A stretch of 64,000 nt of DNA from NCBI GenBank assembly GCA_966424055.1, contig CBJLMB010000035.1, positions 1 through 64,000 of the forward strand. The letters run 5' to 3'. The position numbers and the translations under genes are program-made. A model generated the notes under the pieces. The model was not told where the DNA came from. It searched no databases and worked only from the letters and a program-made list of their open reading frames with translations. Position 1 is the stretch's first letter, and each line of letters starts with the position of its first letter. Positions 45,086 to 54,595 of the stretch are shown here, piece after piece. The DNA is from Deminuibacter sp966424055. Lineage in GTDB: Bacteria; Bacteroidota; Bacteroidia; Chitinophagales; Chitinophagaceae.

Positions 45086-46078
45086 ATGAAGGCTGCAGAA
45101 AACACAAAAACACCAGGTTTGGGCATACTGAAAGCAGTTATCCTTATCATTGTATTGCTGGCACTAGGTCTCACTATCGGCGTTCCCCTCATTGTTCATT
45201 ATGTAGAATACGACACCTGGCGCGAAAACCCAGGCCAGTCTGCAACAATGGCTTTTTTCTGGCTGGGATTGGGCTGCTTTTTCTGGCTGCTGTTAATTGG
45301 GTTATACATCCATAATTTTATACTGAGCCAATTCCGGAAAAAAAGGCAATTAAGCAAACTGATGCAAAATGGCCGGCATACCAAAGGCACCATTATCAGC
45401 AAACAGGTAGTACAATCAATGGGCGAAGGGCTGTTGTTGTTATTGAAAGTTGAATTCAAAAACTTCTCAAACGCCCTGGTAGAAACAGCGCTGGACATAG
45501 TAGACAGTGAGCCTGCACTGGACCGGTTTGCTACCGGTAAATCGATCGCCCTGGTTGTTAATCCTGAAATAAGCAATCCGCCTGTAATAATAGAAGGCAA
45601 GGGTTTTCAATGGAACAGGACAATTATGGCGATCATTTTTTCGATATTGCTGTTGATGCTGGTACTGGCACCGGGCCTGCTGGTATATTCCTATATCCAT
45701 GAAAGCGGCGGGTATGGCTGGCGCTACCTGAGCTTTGGCCACCCATTTATACTGATCCCGTTCATCGGCTTACTCGAACTGCTGCCCTTTATGTTGTTTA
45801 CCGGCAAGCCAGGAAAACGCAGTACAGCAAGCAGGTTGTTATTGTATGGCAAATCGGCAACGGCAACCATCATCCATACCCAACAAACCGGGTTGTATAT
45901 CAACGAGCAGCCACAGGTATTGTTTACAGTTGAATTTGAAGGTGCCCGTGGGCATACCACCCATGCCTCTTTTAAAAAGGTGGTGGACCTGTTGAAAATA
46001 CCCGATATCACACCCGGCAAAACGATCACGGTTTTATACAATCCCGATAATCCACAACAAATAGCACCTGTTGAATAA
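45086..46078 (+). CDS. Membrane protein with two DUF3592-like segments
   Basis: A 330-residue protein with four likely membrane helices (about 17-38, 52-77, 180-202, 218-238). After each helical pair is a soluble segment of the DUF3592 type: KGTIISKQVVQSMGEGLLLLLKVEF...ALVVNPE and ATIIHTQQTGLYINEQPQVLFTVEF...VLYNPDNPQQ. The two halves look like an internal duplication. DUF3592 proteins are inner-membrane proteins of unknown function. It lies one base before the lipoprotein gene, with which it is surely cotranscribed. Confidence 0.75.
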   Translation: MKAAENTKTPGLGILKAVILIIVLLALGLTIGVPLIVHYVEYDTWRENPGQSATMAFFWLGLGCFFWLLLIGLYIHNFILSQFRKKRQLSKLMQNGRHTKGTIISKQVVQSMGEGLLLLLKVEFKNFSNALVETALDIVDSEPALDRFATGKSIALVVNPEISNPPVIIEGKGFQWNRTIMAIIFSILLLMLVLAPGLLVYSYIHESGGYGWRYLSFGHPFILIPFIGLLELLPFMLFTGKPGKRSTASRLLLYGKSATATIIHTQQTGLYINEQPQVLFTVEFEGARGHTTHASFKKVVDLLKIPDITPGKTITVLYNPDNPQQIAPVE

Positions 46079-46079
46079 T

Positions 46080-46784
46080 ATGCGACCACTCACCTCTCCT
46101 GCGGCTGTATTTCTTTTTTTATTTGGTTTGATGGCATTTTCTTCCTGCGACCAGATCAACAAAAGCTTTGAAGATACCCTGCATCCCAAACCGGTAAAAA
46201 AGAAAAACACCGGCGAAACCGGCAGTGCACAAAGTACAGCCAGTAGTACGACTATAATAACGGAGAATTATTCCGGGGAAGCCCCCGTTTACAGGAGCCT
46301 TTTTTCCAATGCAGATACACTGGATCAAATACTGGATGAATTAAAAAATCTGCCGCAATTCAAAGGCAAGAAACTGAACCTTTATCAGTCCATGCATTTT
46401 TATGATTTTCATGGCGGACAAATCAATATCAATATCCAGGATCCTGACACCACAGAGAATATAGACACCTATGTTTATGCCAATGGCAGATGGCAGGCGC
46501 CGCAACCTGTAAAAGTCATCGGCAATATCAGCCAGGTCGATTTCCTGCTTCCGCTTGATAAGATCAGGTTCTCCACGGCAAAAAAAGTTTTTGACAAGAC
46601 CATTGAAAAATCCAAAGAAATACCCGGCGCCAAACAAGTGCAGTTCGTGTACTTTAATTACATTAAAATAAAAGCCTTTAATAAAACTGATGCGAAATGG
46701 TACACTACTGTTGATGGCTCCCGCAATAATGTTACACTTAACTTTGATGTTAATGGTGATCTGACAGAAATGAAAAAGCAATAA
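46080..46784 (+). CDS. Unassigned exported lipoprotein
   Basis: The product is 234 residues from the ATG at 46080; a TTG three codons upstream would overlap the previous gene. A signal peptide leads to a lipobox (LMAFSSC). A low-complexity Ser/Thr linker follows (GETGSAQSTASSTT), then a globular region: LDQILDELKNLPQFKGKKLNLYQSMHFYDFHGGQININIQDPDTTENIDTYVYANGRW and a C-terminal beta-rich part. I recognise no family, though the fold pattern suggests a small alpha/beta domain. Probably coregulated with the DUF3592 gene. Confidence 0.7.
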   Translation: MRPLTSPAAVFLFLFGLMAFSSCDQINKSFEDTLHPKPVKKKNTGETGSAQSTASSTTIITENYSGEAPVYRSLFSNADTLDQILDELKNLPQFKGKKLNLYQSMHFYDFHGGQININIQDPDTTENIDTYVYANGRWQAPQPVKVIGNISQVDFLLPLDKIRFSTAKKVFDKTIEKSKEIPGAKQVQFVYFNYIKIKAFNKTDAKWYTTVDGSRNNVTLNFDVNGDLTEMKKQ

Positions 46785-46820
46785 ACAGGACAGGCATATC
46801 AGAAAAAGAACAATCAAGTG

Positions 46821-47267
46821 ATGATCATTGATAAAACCATTACCATAAATGCCCATACCGGTGAAGTATGGAAAACGCTGACAAAACCGGATATGATGTT
46901 GCAATGGATGGGCGATACCGAGCTGCAGCTGGAAATACACAGCAGCTGGCAGGAAGGCAGCCCCCTGATTATCCGGGGTTTTCACCATACCGCTTTTGAA
47001 AACAAAGGCACTATATGGAAATATGAGCCCGGCACCCGTTTTACCTATAACCAGCTCAGCTCACTATCACGGCTTACCGATGTGCCGGAACATTACTCTG
47101 TTTTCGATTTTCAGCTAACAGCGCTGCAAAGCCAAACCCTGCTGCAATTGACCATTACCAATTTTCCTACGGAAACAATTTTCCAGCACCTTAATTTTTA
47201 CTGGAACACCACCCTGCACAAGATCAAATCAGTAGCTGAAAAACAAGTACAGCAGGCCATACAATAA
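46821..47267 (+). CDS. SRPBCC/AHSA1-type START-like protein
   Basis: The product is 148 residues from the ATG at 46821 (a GTG precedes it directly). It has a START-like helix-grip pattern: IDKTITINAHTGEVWKTLTKPDMMLQWMGDT at the start, GSPLIIRGFHHTAFENKGTIWKYEPGTRFTYNQLS in the middle, and a C-terminal helix FQHLNFYWNTTLHKIKSVAEKQ. It binds an unknown hydrophobic ligand. It follows the lipoprotein by 36 bp on the same strand and may belong to the same transcript. Confidence 0.85.
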   Translation: MIIDKTITINAHTGEVWKTLTKPDMMLQWMGDTELQLEIHSSWQEGSPLIIRGFHHTAFENKGTIWKYEPGTRFTYNQLSSLSRLTDVPEHYSVFDFQLTALQSQTLLQLTITNFPTETIFQHLNFYWNTTLHKIKSVAEKQVQQAIQ

Positions 47268-47453
47268 GCCGGGGACAGATAGCCCTGATTTTGCCCATAC
47301 ATGCAAGCTCTCCGTTGTTCTTCCTGTACGGGTGATGCACCTGCGCCAATAATGTTCAGCATTTGTTTCATGAACAGGGCTGGCCTGTTCAAACAATTCA
47401 TTCCATACGGCATTCCAGCCGGTACATGTTTCCCTGAACAATGAAACGCATGT

Positions 47454-48923
47454 TCAGGATAATTGCGGCTCTGCCCTGGCGAAGAATACGGCCAGGTGCA
47501 TTGCCTGTTTGGCCACCGCGCTGAAATAAAGCGGCAATGGCTGAAGCCAATGAGCGGTTGCACCGGCGCACCAGATGCGCTCCATACTGCCCGACCGGCT
47601 GTTCACAACCTGCTGCTCTTTGCTTACAGATAACACCTCTGTCAAATGCGGCTGGAACTGCAGGGAATAACCATCTTTGGTTTCATACAATTTTGGTTTA
47701 TCGAAACCGGTGGCACAAACAATATAATCGAAGCGGCTATAAGTACCGTCTGTCCAGTGAAGCGTCCAGGTATCTTCTATCCTGGCAATGCCTGCAGTAT
47801 TGCATTTTCGCACCTGCAACTGGTTAGCTTCCATTAAACGCAGTATTTCACGGGCATTCTCGGCAGGAAAAGAAGAAATATATTTACCTATCAGGGGTTT
47901 AAAAGCCTGCAGCATATGCTTCCTGTCTTCGCCAGATAACTGTGCACCGATGCTGTTGAGCGTTTCATAAAATTCTACCAGCAGTTCTTTCCAATGGTTA
48001 TCATTTTTTTTATCAACCGCCAGGCTATCACGTAAAAACTGTATGGGGGATGCATTGCGTGCTACCTGTTTACTCCGCGGCAGTTCACTGTACCTGCGCA
48101 ATGCATTCAGCAGTATGCGGTACCCTTTTATTTTGATCTTTGCACCGGCCTTCAGCAAAATATTGCGTTCCTGTGAAAGAATGTATCTGCCAGGGGCAGT
48201 TATGACCGCATTTTTTACCGAAGGCAGTTCTCCGCTGCGTGAAGCCATTACAATAGTGCAATTCCTTTTGGCCAGCAGCAGTGTGGCATCGATCGCGCTA
48301 AGCCCTGTACCAAGCACCAGCACACGGGAAGAAGTCTGCACCTGTTGTATATCGCCATTTTCAGGAAAAGGCGACCGGATAATGCATTTATCCGTTTCAA
48401 ATGGTTTGATCCAATCTGGTATATAAGGCGTGTTGAAACCCCGGCAATCAATAATATCTCTTACCATCACCGGCACCTGGCCTTCTGCGTGAAGAAAATA
48501 CCGTCCCATTACCCCTTTGGTAATATGCTTTACATCGCTGTTGATCAGGTGTACACTCGCTCCCCCTGCAATGGCAGTATCAATGGCCTGTTTCAGTCTT
48601 GTAGTAAAATACTGTGCAAACAACCGCCTGGGTGAAACCCCTTCGCCCGAGGCGTTGAACCCACCCGCATACAGGTAGTCAACAAAATCGTCCGGCTCAT
48701 CGTAAAAAATAGAGTTCAGGTTATTGGGTGTATTGCATAACAGCGTATCGTTATCTGTTCCAAAAGCAAGACCGCCCTGAAAAAAACGGCTGTCAAAAAT
48801 ATAATAAGTATGATGTGTGTTCCTTTTTACCAGGTTACAAAAAACACAGGCACCTGTGGCCCCTGCACCAATAATTGCCACAGCAGATGACTTTTCATAC
48901 CGGCTGGCACCTCTCACAGACAT
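47454..48923 (-). CDS. FAD/NAD(P)-binding protein (HI0933/ FAD_NAD_binding type)
   Basis: A 489-residue oxidoreductase with a Rossmann FAD motif at the start (VAIIGAGATGACVFCNLVKR) and a second dinucleotide motif (RVLVLGTGLSAIDATLLLAKR) for NAD(P)H. Further marks are LAFGTDNDTLLCNTPNNLNSIFYDEPDDFVDYLY and, near the end, YIVCATGFDKP. It resembles the FAD_NAD_binding-containing proteins related to lysine/ornithine N-monooxygenases, but no substrate can be deduced. It is cytosolic and monocistronic. The 186 bp to the convergent SRPBCC gene carry no feature. Confidence 0.85.
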   Translation of the reverse strand: MSVRGASRYEKSSAVAIIGAGATGACVFCNLVKRNTHHTYYIFDSRFFQGGLAFGTDNDTLLCNTPNNLNSIFYDEPDDFVDYLYAGGFNASGEGVSPRRLFAQYFTTRLKQAIDTAIAGGASVHLINSDVKHITKGVMGRYFLHAEGQVPVMVRDIIDCRGFNTPYIPDWIKPFETDKCIIRSPFPENGDIQQVQTSSRVLVLGTGLSAIDATLLLAKRNCTIVMASRSGELPSVKNAVITAPGRYILSQERNILLKAGAKIKIKGYRILLNALRRYSELPRSKQVARNASPIQFLRDSLAVDKKNDNHWKELLVEFYETLNSIGAQLSGEDRKHMLQAFKPLIGKYISSFPAENAREILRLMEANQLQVRKCNTAGIARIEDTWTLHWTDGTYSRFDYIVCATGFDKPKLYETKDGYSLQFQPHLTEVLSVSKEQQVVNSRSGSMERIWCAGATAHWLQPLPLYFSAVAKQAMHLAVFFARAEPQLS

Positions 48924-49456
48924 AACGATATTCTTTTAAGGGTAAACATTGCGATAGTATGAGACAGGATATTTTTGCACGGGCGAAGCAGTTCCTGTTT
49001 GTGAAATAATAAACAGGGACTGCCGGATGCGTGCTTTTACTTAGCAGCTTGCAACACCTGAAGCCAACCCATAGAACAACCTGCACATTATTTGCCGCTG
49101 GCAGTCATCACTGGCATTGATATAACTGTATAGCCTGATACGTGGCAGGTATTGCCAGTATTTTGCCAAACAGCAATTATTTTGAGGGAAGAATAAAAAC
49201 GAATGACAGGTCAAAAGGATAGGGTTTTGGGGTTGCATCACCAGGTACAAATTGGTTAAAGATACCGGCAGGCATTGCCTTTTCATGGCTAAATTAAATA
49301 AAAAGAATGCAGCAGTGTTAACAGGCCACCCAACTGAATAAATTGAATAAAACAGCCGTGCAGGGCCGCTGCCCCGGCAGGGGAACATTTTACAGGAGAA
49401 AGAAAGGCTACTGGCACTGTGTTTCAGCAGCTTTATTAAAAGCGTATAGCCGGAGG
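48924..49456. other. Intergenic, no gene recognised
   Basis: 533 bp between the FAD protein start and the permease stop. It contains the FAD gene promoter side. Short open frames on both strands show no domain. No repeat and no clear terminator hairpin. Confidence 0.5.
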
Positions 49457-51838
49457 CTATTCAGACCGCAGGCTTTTAACGGGATTTGCCAGTGCTGCTT
49501 TAATGCCCTGGAAGCTTACCGTTAACATGGTGATCAAAAGCGCACCGGCAGCAGCAGCAGCAAAAATCCACCAGGATGCACGGGTATGCACTTCATAGTT
49601 CAGCAGCCATTTGTGCATGGTATAATAGGCTATGGGTATGGCCATCAATATGGCAAAAAGCACCAGCTGTACAAAATCTTTGCTCAGCAATCCCCATAAA
49701 TTCCATACCGAAGCACCCAGCACCTTGCGCACGCCTATTTCCTTTACCCGTTGCTCTGCCATGAAAGCTGCCATACCGAACAACCCCAGGCAGCTGAGGA
49801 AAACAGCCAGCGTTGCAAAAAAGCCAGACAGTTTTCCTACCTGTTCTTCATTATTGAATTTCCTGGCGTATTCCTCTGAAACAAACCGGTAACTAAATGG
49901 CTCATCAGGATTGAACTGCTTCCATACCTGTGCTATTCTTTCAAGGGCAGCAGGCATGCTCAGCGCTGGAGCCATTTTGATGATCAGTGTGCCGGTGGCG
50001 CCTTCCAGGGCGCTGAAAACAACCGGCCTGGGTTCATCGAAAGGCGATTCCATCACAAGATTATCTACCACACCTATCACGGTATAGGGTTTGCCCCACC
50101 AGGTGATCGTTTCGCCTACCGGATGCTGCAGGTTCATAAAGCGTGCGGCGGCCTCATTTAAAATGACTGCGGTAGAATCGGAGATAAATTCCCGTGAAAA
50201 ATCACGCCCTTCTTTGATTGTCCAGCCAACAGTTTTACCAAAATCCTGCGATACATCAATAGCACCAAAGTTGACGGACAGGTCAGGATCTTTTCCTTTC
50301 CAGTTAAAGCCACTGGAACTGTTCCAGATATCAGTTGTAGGGCTTCCGGATTCCGCTACCGCAGTAACCGCCCCTGTTTGCAGCAATTCATTTTTAACAG
50401 CCGTAAAATTACGGTGAACATGATCGGTGATCATGGGTACAGTGATCAATCGTTCCCTTTCATAGCCTACCGGCCTGTTTTTTACAAACTGTATTTGCCT
50501 GTACACTACAGCAGTACCAATGGTAAGTACAACGGAAACCGTGAACTGCACTACCACCAGTACCTTGCGGGGCAGCGCCGCCAAACGCCCGGCTTTAAAA
50601 GTACCTTTCAATACTTTCACCGGTTTAAAAGAAGACAGGTATAAAGCAGGATAGCTGCCGACTACCAGTGCTGTTACCAGCACAAAGCCCAGGCATAGTA
50701 ACCAGAAAAAAGGATTGCCCCATAGAATAGTCATCTGCTTATCGGCAACAATATTGAAAAACGGCAGTGCCAGTTGTACCAGCAGCAGGGAGCAGGCAAA
50801 TGCTGCCACCACTACCACCAGGGATTCGCTCATAAATTGTTCAACCAGCTGTCTTCGCAGCGAGCCTATGCTTTTGCGTATGCCCACTTCCTTTGCGCGA
50901 CGCTCACTTCTCGCTGTGCTCAAGTTCATAAAATTGATGCAGGCCAGCAGCAGCACAAAAACACCAATGATGCCAAATAACCACACATATTGTATGGCGC
51001 CACCTGTATTGACGCCGTTTTTAAATTCACCGTATAAATGCCATTTGCTCATGGGGTGCAGAAAAAGCTCCGGCTTTTTTCTTGCCAGCTGTGCATTTAC
51101 TTTTTTCAGCTTGGCATCCCTGATGCGCAGTGAAACTTTCCGGATATCTGCATTGTCATTCAGGCGGACAAAAAGCGCGAAGGAATTGGGGCGCCAGGAA
51201 TCTTCCATTGTTTTCAGTCCGTTCTCATCATAATACAATTTCCATGTGCCGATAAAATGCATGTTATTCATTGAGGAATTGCGTGGAAAATCTTTATACA
51301 CACCCGTTACCTTAACAATAAACCTGTTGTCGATTTTTATCATCCTATTCATTGGGTCAGCATCTCCAAAATAAGCCCTGGCGGCTGAAGCAGATAAAAT
51401 GACCGATGAAGGATCGTTCAGGCTTTGCCGGTTTCCCTGTAACATCGGCAAGCTGAAAAGATCGATGACCCCGTCTTCAAAAAAAGCACCGGTTTCAGAC
51501 AACCGCTTATCGTTGTACGATAATAAATGTTCACCCCATCCTCCGGCAGTGATCACCTGCCTGAAATCGTTGCCATAATTTTTCCGCAATTCCTCGCCAA
51601 GCGGGTAAGGCACATCCATCCAGGTTTGCACGCTGCCATTGTTGGTTACATTTTGTATAACGCGCGCTATACGGTCGTTGTGCTGGAAATTTTTATCAAA
51701 AGAAAGCTCGTCCCATATCCATAAACCAATCAAAATGGCAACCGCCATGCCAATACTCAACCCTGCAATATTGATCACACCATGTACTTTGTTTTTTACC
51801 AGGTTGCGAAACGCTGATTTTACATAGTTTTTAAACAT
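49457..51838 (-). CDS. MacB/FtsX-type ABC transporter permease, orphan
   Basis: The product is 793 residues from the ATG at 51838, chosen because MFKNYVKSAFRNLVKNKVHGVINIAGLSIGMAVAI is the family start; 30 upstream codons lack protein character. Two FtsX-type halves each have a MacB periplasmic core domain and three to four C-terminal helices (RAKEVGIRKSIGSLRRQLVEQFMSES and VKEIGVRKVLGASVWNLWGLLSKDFV are the coupling segments). Such duplicated permeases export peptides or lipoprotein-like cargo, or work as mechanotransmission systems, with an ATPase. No ATPase gene is adjacent. Confidence 0.9.
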   Translation of the reverse strand: MFKNYVKSAFRNLVKNKVHGVINIAGLSIGMAVAILIGLWIWDELSFDKNFQHNDRIARVIQNVTNNGSVQTWMDVPYPLGEELRKNYGNDFRQVITAGGWGEHLLSYNDKRLSETGAFFEDGVIDLFSLPMLQGNRQSLNDPSSVILSASAARAYFGDADPMNRMIKIDNRFIVKVTGVYKDFPRNSSMNNMHFIGTWKLYYDENGLKTMEDSWRPNSFALFVRLNDNADIRKVSLRIRDAKLKKVNAQLARKKPELFLHPMSKWHLYGEFKNGVNTGGAIQYVWLFGIIGVFVLLLACINFMNLSTARSERRAKEVGIRKSIGSLRRQLVEQFMSESLVVVVAAFACSLLLVQLALPFFNIVADKQMTILWGNPFFWLLCLGFVLVTALVVGSYPALYLSSFKPVKVLKGTFKAGRLAALPRKVLVVVQFTVSVVLTIGTAVVYRQIQFVKNRPVGYERERLITVPMITDHVHRNFTAVKNELLQTGAVTAVAESGSPTTDIWNSSSGFNWKGKDPDLSVNFGAIDVSQDFGKTVGWTIKEGRDFSREFISDSTAVILNEAAARFMNLQHPVGETITWWGKPYTVIGVVDNLVMESPFDEPRPVVFSALEGATGTLIIKMAPALSMPAALERIAQVWKQFNPDEPFSYRFVSEEYARKFNNEEQVGKLSGFFATLAVFLSCLGLFGMAAFMAEQRVKEIGVRKVLGASVWNLWGLLSKDFVQLVLFAILMAIPIAYYTMHKWLLNYEVHTRASWWIFAAAAAGALLITMLTVSFQGIKAALANPVKSLRSE

Positions 51839-52053
51839 AATGGAAAACTGTTTAAATAATGAGTAAAGGCCTGCTATAAAACATGCGCCCGTTAAACATA
51901 ACGAAGAGAATGCCAGTTTCCCAGTCATCTGAAAATCATTTACTTATAACCCAGCAACACCGTTTCAACTGTTCGCTTTTGTAACGCAGCTGTTCCCTTT
52001 CTGAACAGGGTATCCAGTGGGCAGGCGATGTTTCAAAGTAATACCGGTCACCG

Positions 52054-53478
52054 CTACCCGCAACATACCGGCTCCATCGTTTCCTTTTCTTTACCGGGCA
52101 TCAGGAAAAGACAGATGTTGACCATCAGCAGCAATACCATACTCACAAAAACAGCTGTTCTGTAAGCGGTGATGTATTCATGCAAACCGGGTGTATTTCC
52201 TGCAAAATAAAAGAACACTCCTCCTATCACACCAGCCCCCAGTGCAATGGCTGATTGCTGCACCGTGTAGTATGTTCCCGATGCAGCGCCTGCAAACTGC
52301 CGCGGTATGCCTTTCAAAGACAAAGCCAGTAAAGAAGGCAGCACTGAGCCACAGCCCACACCATAAACAAAAAGAATAATAGAAAACAGCAACGGGTCTG
52401 TTCCGGGTGATACCAGGAAGCTGGTATGCAGCAATAAAGACAGTATCATGATGAGCACACCTGTTTGTAGTACTTTTTTGCCAAACCGCGGCACAAGCTT
52501 CACCGACAATACCGAAGCCATTACATAACCGGTGCCCTGGAAAGCAAAATACACACCGGCCGTATGCGAACTGATAGACAGCCCGTTTTGGAAAAAAATG
52601 CCTGTGATTAAAAAATAAGGTTCCTGTACCAGGAAATAAAAAACCGTCGCATACAAGCCTATTTTAAAATCCCTGAACCTGAACAATCCTGCATCGATAA
52701 GCGGCGCTTTTGAAAGCGCCAGTTTTTTCTTTTGATCCTTTGCAAAAACAAACAGCAAAATGATGGCAGCGGCAAGCATTACAAAACTCCATACCGGCCA
52801 GCCCAGCTCTCGCCCCTGTATTACCGGAAAAATAAGGCAGAACAATGCCGGCGTGAGCAGGGCAACACCACCATAATCAAATTTCTGCGAAGTGTCTGCA
52901 GGTGTTTCTTCCAGGAACAACATAGCAGCTACCAGGGCAACAATGCCCAGTGGCAGGTTGATAAAAAATATTAGCCGCCAGCCTTCGCTGATAAAATGCG
53001 TACCAGGCAAAAGACCACCAAGGAACTGGCCGATCACAGAAGCAGAGCCGGCAATAATTCCATAAACACCGATCGCTTTTACACGTTCACCAGCCTTAGG
53101 GAACAGCACTTGGATATACGATACACCCTGCGGCGTCATCAGTGCAGCACTTATTCCCTGAAAAAAACGCGCAATGCTTAGCTGTGTGCCGTTTTGCGCC
53201 AATCCACAAAAACAGGAGCTGATACTAAAGCAGAACATGCCCAGCATAAAAACCTTCTTCCTGCCATAATAATCCCCCAGCCTGCCTCCGGTGATCAGTA
53301 AACAGGAATAACCCAGCAGGTAAATGGCAATCACCAGCTGCAGGTCGCTGTTGCTGCCAGCAATACCTTTTTTTATAGAAGGCAATGCCACGTTAACAAT
53401 GAATATATCGATGACCGCCAGAAAAATGGATGAGGATACGATGAGCATAGACAGCCATCTGGATGTTTTTGTTTGCAT
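52054..53478 (-). CDS. DHA2-family MFS drug/organic-compound exporter (14 TM)
   Basis: A 474-residue protein with about fourteen membrane helices. Motif A (GGRLGDYYGRKKVFM) follows helix 2 and motif C-like GSASVIGQFLGGLLPG follows helix 5, as in EmrB/QacA relatives. It pumps toxic compounds out by proton antiport. It is last in the TetR-hydrolase-MFS set on this strand, and the 18-bp operator 9 bp upstream of its ATG shows it has its own TetR-controlled promoter. The substrate is probably the inducer handled by the hydrolase. Confidence 0.93.
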   Translation of the reverse strand: MQTKTSRWLSMLIVSSSIFLAVIDIFIVNVALPSIKKGIAGSNSDLQLVIAIYLLGYSCLLITGGRLGDYYGRKKVFMLGMFCFSISSCFCGLAQNGTQLSIARFFQGISAALMTPQGVSYIQVLFPKAGERVKAIGVYGIIAGSASVIGQFLGGLLPGTHFISEGWRLIFFINLPLGIVALVAAMLFLEETPADTSQKFDYGGVALLTPALFCLIFPVIQGRELGWPVWSFVMLAAAIILLFVFAKDQKKKLALSKAPLIDAGLFRFRDFKIGLYATVFYFLVQEPYFLITGIFFQNGLSISSHTAGVYFAFQGTGYVMASVLSVKLVPRFGKKVLQTGVLIMILSLLLHTSFLVSPGTDPLLFSIILFVYGVGCGSVLPSLLALSLKGIPRQFAGAASGTYYTVQQSAIALGAGVIGGVFFYFAGNTPGLHEYITAYRTAVFVSMVLLLMVNICLFLMPGKEKETMEPVCCG

Positions 53479-53486
53479 AATTTTAT

Positions 53487-53504
53487 ATAGATAGATCTAT
53501 CTAT
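53487..53504. promoter_or_regulatory. TetR operator at the MFS promoter
   Basis: ATAGATAGATCTATCTAT is an 18-bp perfect palindrome, 9 bp upstream of the MFS ATG. The same AGATAG half-site recurs at 54555-54578 and 55200-55217, upstream of the hydrolase and TetR genes. Confidence 0.85.
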
Positions 53505-53527
53505 TTTTAAAGAAAAAAATAATCTTC

Positions 53528-54484
53528 TTACCTGAGCGCTGCAGCTGCCTGATACTGTTCCGCTTTGTGCGTGGTAAGATCGAGGAACAGCCTGATCATC
53601 GCGCCGATGGTACCAGGTGCATCTTCAAAACTGTAATGCCCCACTTGCGGCAATTCATAGACCAGTCCTGCAGGGAACACAGAGCGGAACAGTGGAATAA
53701 AATATTTTGCCTGCAGCGTTGTATCAGCAGCGCCCCATATGGACAGTGCAGGCAGGCCGGCTATTTTTTCCCTTGCAGCATCCCCGGGTTGTTCAAATAC
53801 ATGCGCACCGGTGGCCACACCTTTTGCCCAGCCGATGACACCGAGACAGGATGCAGGCGCTGCAAACGCAGCGCGGTAGGCTTCAGTCCAGGCAGGTGTG
53901 ATCACCGTATTTTGTTCAAAACCGTTCAGCTTGAGTGTGCTTATAATATGGTAGTGTATTTCCTGCAACACCAGTTCCAGCTTCCCTTCACTTTCGGCCT
54001 GCATGATCCATTGAAACCAGGGAGATCCCTGCAGGTTAGCAGCAAAAGCCTGCTCCAGTTCAGGCTGACCGAAAGCGACAGGTCCGTTCACGCTGATCAC
54101 GCGTGCCATGCGGTTGGGTTGGCGCGCTGCCAGTCCCATACCGACAGGACCGCCAAAATCGTGCATGATCAGCGAAATACCATGCAGGTCGAGTGCCAGC
54201 ACCAGCTTTTCGAGATTGTCAATATGATCCTGCAGCCAATATGTTCTGTCGGCAGGTGTTTCAGATTTGCCGAAGCCCATATGATCGGGAACAATTACCC
54301 TGTAGCTGCCAGACAATTGTGCAACCAGGTGCCTGTACAAATATCCCCAGGTAGGCTCCCCGTGCAGGCAGAGCACCACGGGCCCTCTGCCTGCATCAAC
54401 ATAATGCATATTAAATCCCGGCGCTGTTGTAAAATGCGGCGCGAATGGGAAACTACCATCAAAGGTTTCCTGACCAGGTATCAT
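53528..54484 (-). CDS. Alpha/beta hydrolase, haloalkane-dehalogenase-like
   Basis: The product is 318 residues from the ATG at 54484; a TTG 23 codons upstream would put the start directly against the operator, so the ATG is preferred. It has the DhlA-like oxyanion/glutamate motif HGEPTWGYLYRHLV (Glu43) and the nucleophile elbow MHDFGGPVG with Asp109. The residue after the nucleophile is Phe110 where haloalkane dehalogenases have Trp (halide binding), so dehalogenation is uncertain; epoxide or other hydrolysis remains possible. WGAADTT and VGHYSFED supply the acid and histidine. It sits between TetR and MFS genes, each with a matching operator. Confidence 0.85.
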   Translation of the reverse strand: MIPGQETFDGSFPFAPHFTTAPGFNMHYVDAGRGPVVLCLHGEPTWGYLYRHLVAQLSGSYRVIVPDHMGFGKSETPADRTYWLQDHIDNLEKLVLALDLHGISLIMHDFGGPVGMGLAARQPNRMARVISVNGPVAFGQPELEQAFAANLQGSPWFQWIMQAESEGKLELVLQEIHYHIISTLKLNGFEQNTVITPAWTEAYRAAFAAPASCLGVIGWAKGVATGAHVFEQPGDAAREKIAGLPALSIWGAADTTLQAKYFIPLFRSVFPAGLVYELPQVGHYSFEDAPGTIGAMIRLFLDLTTHKAEQYQAAAALR

Positions 54485-54554
54485 ATCAATAAAATTTAAA
54501 GTGAAATAATCCTGCACCGGCAGGTAATGATCTGCGGGTTGCAGTTGTTTCAAG

Positions 54555-54578
54555 AATAGATAGATATATCTATTTATT
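54555..54578. promoter_or_regulatory. TetR operator at the hydrolase promoter
   Basis: This 24-bp palindrome has one mismatched pair and core TAGATATATCTA (54561-54572). It lies about 70 bp upstream of the hydrolase ATG. The AGATAG/CTATCT half-sites match those at 53487-53504. Confidence 0.8.
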
Positions 54579-54595
54579 TTGGTGAAAAAAAAATT

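Noticed and set aside
47229..47441. Minus-strand 70-codon frame downstream of the FAD protein gene
   Set aside because: Overlaps the SRPBCC 3' end and shows no family pattern.
50715..51233. 172-codon open frame antisense to the FtsX-type permease
   Set aside because: Ser/Arg-rich shadow of a confident gene.
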